Below the pieces are notes generated by a model. The model had not been told where the DNA came from. It was given only the letters and a program-made list of their open reading frames with translations, and searched no databases. From assembly GCF_027942865.1 (NCBI RefSeq), contig NC_134507.1:35145711-35209710 (forward strand): a stretch of 64,000 nt of DNA. Reading direction: 5' to 3'. Source of the stretch: Odontesthes bonariensis (Eukaryota > Chordata > Actinopteri > Atheriniformes > Atherinopsidae). Shown piece by piece: positions 56,840 to 64,000 of this stretch; the stretch's first letter is position 1, and each line of letters opens with the position of its first letter. The translations under genes were made by a program, and so were the position numbers.

Positions 56840-57034
56840 GTCGCGTAAAGCCGGAGTTATAGTTGACGCGTCTGTCATGGCGGTGGCGGACCGTGACGTC
56901 AAAATGACGTATAAGGCCTGGCGCTTGCCTTGAAAAGACGGCGCTGCGCGTTGTCGTGCACCAGTCGATTTTTGTAACTTGGCTGCGCCGAGAATGACAA
57001 ACCGGATGGACAGATGTGAGACCAGGCTCAGTCA
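56840..57034 (+). pseudogene. MADF-type transposon gene, 5' part, and element end
   Basis: AAGCCGGAGTTATAGTTGAC (about 56848) looks like a Harbinger/ISL2EU-type terminal sequence. An ATG at 56994 opens MTNRMDRCETRLS up to 57034, where the palindromic element is inserted. Taking out 57035-62035 and one CAGTCA copy continues the frame at 62042. Confidence 0.55.
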
Positions 57035-57479
57035 TATGGAGAGAGATTAGTCTCAAAACCGCTGACAAATGTGTAAATGACAATCCACCAGTTCCACATA
57101 CATCACAAATACGTTTCATTATTTACAAATAAATATATTTCATTTTGTGTCTCACAGTCTGCGTTTTATACAAATACTGTTAAACTCATTAATACTCATT
57201 TTGGTTTTTATATATACATCATGATTTGGATGTGAAAGTGAACGCATTTGTTTCAAATGTTGTTGCATATATTTGTAAAATTAAAGTTACAACATTAGAA
57301 TGTATTTATAAATTGGTGCATCTACATTTGTGGATTAAGTCACAAGCCTGTTTTCTGTGCCGTATTTTTGTTCATTTTCTCTCGGGTTTTTTTTGGATTT
57401 TGAGACTTTCCTTTCGCCTTTCTGCACCTGATCCACACACAAATGCAGCAGCCCATTCACAAATGTGCCAAGCAAGCGA

Positions 57480-57645
57480 ACGAGCTGCCGCTAGGGGGCG
57501 CTGTTGCTAAGTTTCACTGTGGTTGTGGATGGCGGTGCTCCTAGCTTCCAGATAACAGCCCTGCTGCCAGCAACAACCAGGCATCGCTCCAGGAGAGCGG
57601 CATGGTGGGTCAACCGGCGTCATCTTCTAATGGAAATTCGTCTAC
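57480..57645 (+). other. Candidate first exon/promoter in each palindrome arm
   Basis: An open frame (DNSPAASNNQASLQESGMVG then QPASSSNGNSST) ends at a donor-like ACA|GTGAGT near 57644. The mirror copy in the right arm (about 61430-61600, minus strand) has GTCAACAGTGAGT, which alters the end. Surrounding sequence is GC-richer than the rest of the arm. No downstream exon is established. Confidence 0.3.
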
Positions 57646-58544
57646 AGTGAGTAAAAATATAAGGATCTGTGGTCATTAAAGTTGTGCAATAAACCACAGA
57701 TTTGACCGTGAAAATTGTATAATATTTCAGTGAGTCTAATTGTTAGCTAACCCCATCGTTTAGCTAGCTAGTCATCACAGTGAAGACTACGACGCTGAAG
57801 TTGGCATCCGATTCACCAGCCTCCGATTCGCGGGGTGGGCATAAAGGGCCATTTCACTGCATTTTTTGCATTTTGATCGACCAAAACAAGGTCATGTATG
57901 GAAACTACAATAGTTACACTGCTCAAATCTGGATGGAATTATTCTAAAGAGGCTGTAGATTCATTAAAATCTTGTTTGGGATTTGTGAAACCTTTTTCTG
58001 ATTTGTGAAAATACAGAACAGGGCCATTTGACTGCATTTTTGGTATTCTGATCACCTTGAACTGGGTCCTGTATGGAAACTACGTTACTTGGACTGCTCA
58101 AATCTGGATAGAATTATTCTAAAGAGGGTACAGAGTCTTTAAAACACATTTTATTATTTGTGAAAACTTTATTTGGTCATTGAAAATTCAAAAAGTTCCT
58201 CTGAGCTTTTTTTCTTCTTTTCATTTGGACCATCCAAAACCAGAACCTGTATGAAAAATAATTAAATATGGGTTTAATCATTGATCACATGATATAAATG
58301 ATATCAAACACACTTTAGAATTTGTGAAACCTTTCTTTGTCCCAAAATTCACAGAAGTCCTCGCCTCTCCATGTTCATTTTAATTTCCATGAGGATCTCC
58401 TGTCTTTCACTACATAGGAAAAAGAAAAAGTTCATGTATTTTACGTCACTAACTACTTACAAGAGTCTTCTTCACTTGTTGACTTTATTCTCATGTTCTT
58501 TTATCTAGAAACAATGACTTTTCTCACCTTTCTTCCATCTGCCC

Positions 58545-58778
58545 GTGGTCAACCTCTGCCACCGATTCAATCACTTCCACAGCCTTTACTGTTGCCTGCA
58601 TCAGACATCCCATAGTTCAACCATTAATATGCCCTATTCTGTATTGGATGCTTTGATGAAATCTGCATCACACATTTATTGCTGTCATCTAATGAATCTT
58701 TCCACTAACATGTGCTATCATTTCAGACCCTGCTTGTCTTCTCCTGCTCCCATCATAGTCATCTTACCTCCCATCTGA
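58545..58778 (+). other. 77-codon ORF in left arm, mirrored at 60547-60314
   Basis: The ORF starts MVNLCHRFNHFHSLYCCLHQ; the mirror copy differs by about two residues. Another frame of the same DNA reads FLPSARGQPLPPIQSLPQPL then LLPASDIP from an ATG at 58514 after an acceptor-like TTTTATCTAG, which looks more protein-like. Neither has a known domain. Confidence 0.25.
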
Positions 58779-59606
58779 GTGCAGACAGGACCTTCTTCAT
58801 CCCTTTAGTAACACGATCTTAGATACTGTACCACAATTTCCTAATTATATCGTCTATCAAACCCATAGTATTTTGCCATTATGTGTTATGTGCACTGATG
58901 AATTGGATATTAAACATTACATTTAGCTGTTAGAGTTAACCCTATACCAGACAAGACAATTTTTGAATGTAAGGTTGAAATACATTTACTTAATCAAGAT
59001 TGTCTTTCTGGAATGTTGAAGATGTCTTTTGGGTTAAACTATTTCTTCATATCTTCAAGTGGTTGCCAGTGAGAAATAAATTTCTTGTTAAGTTGTTGTA
59101 ATATAGATAGTAAAGTGTGTAGTTTGGTCAGTTAAAAATGTGTAGTGTTGTCGTGGCTCCAGAGTAGAGTAAAATAAATTACAATGGGAAAATGGGCTAC
59201 AGTAATGAAGGTAATCTTCATTCTGACTTTTGGTCTTTGAGGTCACATGAGTAGTATTTTTAATAATGTGGCACAAATAAATTGTCAAATGTTTTATTGA
59301 ATGTGTATATTAACAACAAGTGGGTGTGCAGGTCCTGTGTTGCCCTCAGCGGGGAGTGATGGGGGACCAGGCCTGTAAAGGGAAACATCCAGTCAGTTAG
59401 TAGCCTGAAATGCTCTGTGATAAGGATACGTGTAGCTAAAGGATGTGATAAACTGTGAGGTGACTATGCTGTTTGGAATTGTGAATTCTGAAATTTGTGT
59501 GTAAAGTCATTCACCTATGTCTCTTCTCCAGGGTGCTCGGTCAAAAGAGTCCCTACATTCAGTCTGCAGCGTTTGAAGGTTCCGGGTCGTACCATTTGCT
59601 GATTGG

Positions 59607-59985
59607 TGTAGGGGGGAGTGCACCAGAATCAGTTAGGGGAAGTCTTTGGTAGAATTGGTACTTTTGTTTAGACATGCTAGGAATTGATTGATTTTATAAT
59701 AGAGGGTAAATGTATTTTAAGGTTTTTGTGTGTTGTTGTTATGGGGATGTGTAATGGGAGGAGCAGGAATCCTCCAGGGGTTTGGTTGGTGGAGCCAGAG
59801 TAGGATATAAGACTGCCAGTTGTACCAGTGAGAGAGTTGGTCCTGTTGCTACTAATGCTGCTAGGACCACAGTATGTGTCCATGTTAAAGTGTATGATTG
59901 ATGTAAATGTTGGTGAATAAAACACCCGGTTGGTTCATCACTACCTCTGCCTCAAGCCTCCTACCTTGCGTATCCAGCTGCTACA
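59607..59985 (+). repeat. Possible solo LTR in the palindrome loop
   Basis: TGTAG...CTACA ends, a TATA-like GGATATAAGACTGCCAG near 59803 and AATAAAAC near 59917 followed by CCTCTGCCTCAAGCCTCC have the layout of a retroviral-type LTR of about 379 bp. No clear flanking duplication was found, so this remains tentative. Confidence 0.4.
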
Positions 59986-62041
59986 TGGCCATCCTAACAG
60001 ATACATATGTCCATGTACAGTATTCTAAATCATGTAAGCACAACCTAATGATTACTTTTGGTCTTAACCACCCATTATTTTGCATTAAATACGTCAAATA
60101 AAATACATTTTTATTTTCTTGACGTGTCTTGTAAAATGGCAACTGGAAACAAACTTTAGCCAAATAGACAGTTTTTAATCTCATTATTACAATGGCAGGT
60201 TATCACATTCACAAATAGGCTAAAGGGCTGCAAGGCAAAGACAATGTTGAACAGTTGTTTTACAGACATCTAAGATAGTGTTACTAAAGGGATGAAGAAG
60301 GTCCTGTCTGCACTCAGATGGGAGGTAAGATGACTATGATGGGAGCAGGAGAAGACAAGCAGGGTCTGAAATGATAGCACATGTTAGTGGAAAGATTCAT
60401 TAGATGACAGCAATAAATGTGTGATGCAGATTTCATCAAAGCATCCAATACAGAATAGGGCATATTAGTGGTTGGACTATGGGATGTCTGATGCAGGCAA
60501 CAGTAAAGGCTGTGGAAGTGATTGAATCGGTGGCAGAGGTTGACCACGGGCAGATGGAAGAAAGGTGAGAAAAGTCATTGTTTCTAGATAAAAGAACATG
60601 AGAATAAAGTCAACAAGTGAAAAAGACTCTTGTAAGTAGTTAGTGACGTAAATTGCATGAACTTTTTCTTTTTCCTATGTAGTGAAAGACAGGAGATCCT
60701 CATGGAAATTAAAATGAACATGGAGAGGCGAGGACTTCTGTGAATTTTGGGACAAAGAAAGGTTTCACAAATTCTAAAGTGTGTTTGATATCATTTATAT
60801 CATGTGATCAATGATTAAACCCATATTTAATTATTTTTCATACAGGTTCTGGTTTTGGATGGTCCAAATGAAAAGAAGAAAGAAAGCTCAGAGGAACTTT
60901 TTGAATTTTCAATGACCAAATAAAGTTTTCACAAATAATAAAATGTGTTTTAAAGACTCTGTACCCTCTCTAGAATAATTCTATCCAGATTTGAGCTGTC
61001 CAAGTAACGTAGTTTCCATACAGGACCCAGTTTAGGGTGATCAGAATACCAAAAATGCAGTCAAATGGCCCTGTTCTGTATTTTCACAAATCCAAACAAG
61101 GTTTTAATGAATCTACAGCCTCTTTAGAATAATTCCATCCAGATTTGAGCAGTGTAACTATTGTAGTTTCCATACATGACCTTGTTTTGGTCGATCAAAA
61201 TGCAAAAAATGCAGTGAAATGGCCCTTTATGCCCACCCCGCGAATCGGAGGCTGGTGAATCGGATGCCAACTTCAGCGTCGTAGTCTTCACTGTGATGAC
61301 TAGCTAGCTAAACGATGTGGTTAGCCAACAATTAGACTCACTGAAATATTATACAATTTTCACGGTCAAATCTGTGGTTTATTGCACAACTTTAATGACC
61401 ACAGATCCTTATATTTTTACTCACTGTTGACGAATTTCCATTAGAAGATGACGCCGGTTGACCCACCATGCCGCTCTCCTGGAGCAATGCCTGGTTGTTG
61501 CTGGCAGCAGGGCTGTTATCTGGAAGCTAGGAGCACCGCCATCCACAACCACAGTGAAACTTAGCAACAGCGCCCCCTAGCGGCAGCTCGTTCGCTTGCT
61601 TGGCACATTTGTGAATGGGCTGCTGCATTTGTGTGTGGATCAGGTGCAGAAAGGCGAAAGGAAAGTCTCAAAATCCCCAAAAAAACGAGAGAAAATGAAC
61701 AAAAATACGGCACAGAAAACAGGCTTGTGACTTAATCCACAAATGCAGATGCACCAATTTATAAATACATTCTAATGTTGTAACTTTGATTTTACAAATA
61801 TATGCAACAAAATTTGAAACAAATGCGTTCACTTTCACATCCAAATCATGATGTATATATAAAAACCAAAATGAGTATTAATGAGTTTAACAGTATTTGT
61901 ATAAAACGCAGACTGTGAGACACAAAATGAAATATATTTATTTGTAAATAATGAAACGTATTTGTGATGTATGTGGAACTGGTGGATTGTCATTTACACA
62001 TTTGTCAGCGGTTTTGAGACTAATCTCTCTCCATACAGTCA

Positions 62042-62240
62042 GGAGGTGCGTTTGTACAGGCAGCTGTACGAAACTGCAGTGAAACAGTAGCCTACAGGGA
62101 GCACGTAAACTTCCAAAACTGGTGCACAGAGATTGGCAGAACTTTGGGGAAAGAGGGAGAGTTCTGTAAGAATGTGTGGAAGAAGCTACGGGACAGATAC
62201 GTGAAGGCAAAGAAGAGGGCAGAGACTCTGTTGATGCCGG
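62042..62240 (+). pseudogene. MADF-type transposon gene, 3' part
   Basis: After the palindromic element, the frame EVRLYRQLYETAV resumes. Following a small frameshift near 62090 it reads YREHVNFQNWCTEIGRTLGK then EFCKNVWKKLRDRYVKAKKR. W..I...L......CK..WK.LRD.Y is the MADF (Myb/SANT-like) DNA-binding signature of PIF/Harbinger accessory proteins. The gene is split by the insertion and also carries its own lesion. Confidence 0.7.
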
Positions 62241-62522
62241 GGGCTTCAAACCTTCACCTTTCTCTGGTGTCAGATGGACAATGAGCTGAATGGCAAAGCT
62301 GGGCTGAATAAATTATTTTACTTCCTGCTTCTGAAGAGTGCAGACGTGTCTCTGCTTCCTCCTGCTTCCTCCTGCTGCTTATTGCTTTATTCGCTTTTAA
62401 ATCATTCTACTTCTTTCCACAAGTCTTGGATATAATTTTATTCTTTTATTCTTTTTTCTTTTAATTGTATATTTGTAAACGGTATTAGCCCTCCTGTTTA
62501 CAAAGAGAATCGGACAGAAAAA

Positions 62523-63489
62523 ATGTCTCCTAACCCTGCAGTATCAGTGAGCTGCACACAGTGTGAGCAACTCTTTGCGAAGGTAGCACAGCTCGAGAAG
62601 AGGATTGAAACTCTGCAAGACATTCGTAACGACGAGGAATTTATTGACTCTATTATAGTTCCTGCGCAGGCTGTGGAGCCTTCATGTGCCAAAGGACTAA
62701 CTCAGATCTTTCTACACGGGATCACAGCTGATGTGGAATCTCACACTGCAGCCCTGGCTGACACACTTCCCTGGATCTGTCCAAATGACACTGGAATATC
62801 TGGTCAAGCTTCCAAACCGGACGGTCCGACTGACATCTCCCACTGGAACAGTGTTGGTGCCAAACCCAAATCATCAACCCCAGCCAGGATCTGGTCTCAT
62901 GTTGTCCGTCGCAGAGGTAAATCCAGCACGAAACCTAAACCTCCAGGTCTCCATTTCTGGCCCCATTCCTACTGTGGGTAAAGGAACTGAACTTTTCAGC
63001 AGACTTCTTGGCCTGAACACATGGTTGTCAAATGCATGCATCGCCCATGGGATTAAGTTCATTGATAACTTTAATATCTTTTGGAACTGTAAGGAGCGTT
63101 TCAGACCTGATGGCGTGCATCCCAATCGAACTGGATGCAGATTACTTGGTGCACATTTACGTCATGCTGTTGGGACGGCAAACCCAAACATGACTGTACA
63201 GATTAGACTGAAGGACACAGCAGCGAGGCAAACAACCCCCAGCCCTCCCCCCTCACCAGACCCTTTACTCCACATCACCCAAGGTCTCAAAAGGATGTCT
63301 CTATCCCAGCCAGGACTCCAGCGACCACCATCAACCGAGAAACGCAGGGCACCCCCTCCTCCTCCTCTTACATCATCTGTCCTGGCAGAGCAGGACACAA
63401 GGGGATGTGCAGGATGTTCAAGGAGCAGCACAACACCCAGAGTTCAAAACAAAGATAGCACTGTTCAAACCAAAGATACCATGCCATGA
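62523..63489 (+). pseudogene. LINE ORF1 with partial SGNH esterase domain, frameshifted
   Basis: 62523-62981 begins MSPNPAVSVSCTQCEQLFAK and a coiled stretch (VAQLEKRIETLQDIRNDEEF). The other frame (62731-63489) carries QVSISGPIPTVGKGTELFSR, WLSNACIAHGIKFIDNFNIF and the esterase-end signature RFRPDGVHPNRTGCRLLGAH. The switch is near 62940. The SGNH catalytic block with GDS-like serine and the middle of the domain are not seen, so about half the esterase seems deleted. A proline-rich C-terminus follows. In CR1/L2 elements ORF1 binds RNA and the esterase is of unclear role. Confidence 0.75.
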
Positions 63490-63497
63490 TGTGTTCA

Positions 63498-64000
63498 GGG
63501 TCCCTGCTATAGAAGTCCAACTTCTGACAGCTGTTCTGAGAACAAGCTGGGGCCCAATAGGATTCCTGTATTAGTTAGTAAAAGAAGGAATCGAAAACAA
63601 TCAACCTGCTGGGTGAATTTATCTAATCTGTTAACGGTACCACGTACAACTCAGAATACAACAGAGACCACTGTAAACTCCACAAAGCTAGCCTTACTTA
63701 ATATTAGATCTCTGTCCAATAAGTCACTGTTAGTTAATGACTTCATAATTTCACACAATTTAGATTTTCTTTTTCTGACAGAAACATGGTTAACAGAGAG
63801 CACAAGTGCTACTGTTCTTAATGAAGCAGCTCCCCCAAACTTTAGTTTTATGGATAAATGCCGAAATGGGAGGAAAGGTGGGGGAGAAGCTGCCTTATTT
63901 AAAGATACATTCCAGTGTAAAGATATCTCATTTGGTGATTTCACTTCTTTTGAATATCTGAGTTTTATTTTAAAGGGTGTTCCTAAAATCCTGTTCTTAA
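63498..64000 (+). CDS. LINE ORF2, apurinic-type endonuclease N-terminus (partial)
   Basis: An open frame reads CSENKLGPNRIPVLVSKRRN then STKLALLNIRSLSNKSLLVN, HNLDFLFLTETWLTES and continues to the window end. LLNIRSLSNK..L...I....LD.L.LTETWL is the first block of the EEP/APE endonuclease of L2/CR1 LINEs, with the catalytic Glu in TETW. There is no ATG at the start; the real start is uncertain. Confidence 0.75.

Larger units (their letters stand above)
57035..62035. mobile_element. 5.0-kb palindromic element with ~1.8-kb inverted arms and 6-bp TSD
   Basis: The ends TATGGAGAGAGATTAG and complement are flanked by CAGTCA at 57029-57034 and 62036-62041. The left arm (57035 to about 58828) and right arm (about 60262-62035) are inverted copies that I judge about 98% identical, with scattered real substitutions. 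The loop (58829-60261) is unrelated to the arms. Each arm carries a candidate promoter/exon (57600-57645 and 61430-61475), a degenerate ~172-bp tandem repeat (57846, 58021, 58195) and a 77-codon ORF (58545-58778; 60547-60314). No transposase is recognised. TA.. termini with a 6-bp duplication recall IS3EU-type transposons, but that is only a suggestion. Confidence 0.85.
62400..64000 (+). mobile_element. L2/CR1-type LINE, 5' part, running off the window
   Basis: A short 5' region leads into ORF1 (62523-63489, one frameshift) and ORF2 (from about 63498). Because both ORFs and a 5' leader are present, the copy may be near full length, unlike the truncated L2 at 6222. The 3' end is outside the window. 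Confidence 0.8.

Noticed and set aside
56751..57119. 122-codon minus-strand ORF
   Set aside because: It crosses the insertion boundary at 57035, so it joins two unrelated elements.

Overview
The window looks like teleost (probably percomorph) nuclear DNA. It is intron-bearing and AT-leaning, and it is full of fish-type transposable elements: BEL/Pao, Penelope-like, L2-clade LINEs with the GTAAGTCGCTTTGGATAAAAG tail, tRNA-type SINEs, hAT, Tigger/pogo, ISL2EU-like pieces and TTAA-flanked MITEs. No CRISPR array, operon or bacterial-style gene was seen. Nothing is named from a database search; all calls come from reading the sequence and translations.

Region 1 (1-32190) is a tandem segmental duplication carrying three intact single-exon TRIM genes (3800-5476, 12702-14390, 28397-30091; RING, two B-boxes, coiled coil, PRY-SPRY), preceded by a partial repeat unit without a TRIM gene (1-2845). 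Between the genes lie long inverted repeats whose arms contain a SINE, two conserved hairpins and, outside the right arm, broken Penelope-like GIY-YIG endonuclease sequence. Three insertions are each present in one unit and have an empty site in a sister unit: a 401-bp MITE 22-27 bp upstream of the first TRIM start codon, a 5'-truncated L2 LINE (6222-6686), and a 7.3-kb BEL/Pao element (15556-22829) with 5-bp target duplication, near-identical LTRs and at least six disabling lesions.

Region 2 (32190-50700) is less repetitive. It holds three small predicted secreted-protein genes sharing one exon/phase plan (tiny first exon ending in AG, second exon finishing the signal peptide in phase 1, low-complexity third exon): one on the plus strand (37586-38942) and two on the minus strand (44694-45783 and 48669-49365). 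I do not recognise the family; it is the best candidate for an undescribed gene family here. Around it are LINE fragments, a broken coiled-coil gene, a rearranged Tigger element and nested hAT and TTAA elements.

Region 3 (50700-64000) contains a CA microsatellite, a 5S rRNA fragment, two hAT elements with clean 8-bp duplications, an apparently complete 7SL (SRP) RNA gene with Pol III terminator and upstream CRE (54552-54850), and an ISL2EU-like remnant. It also holds a 5001-bp palindromic element (57035-62035) with about 1.8-kb inverted arms and a 6-bp duplication, which interrupts a MADF-type transposon gene in frame. The window ends inside an L2/CR1-type LINE (ORF1 esterase plus start of ORF2).
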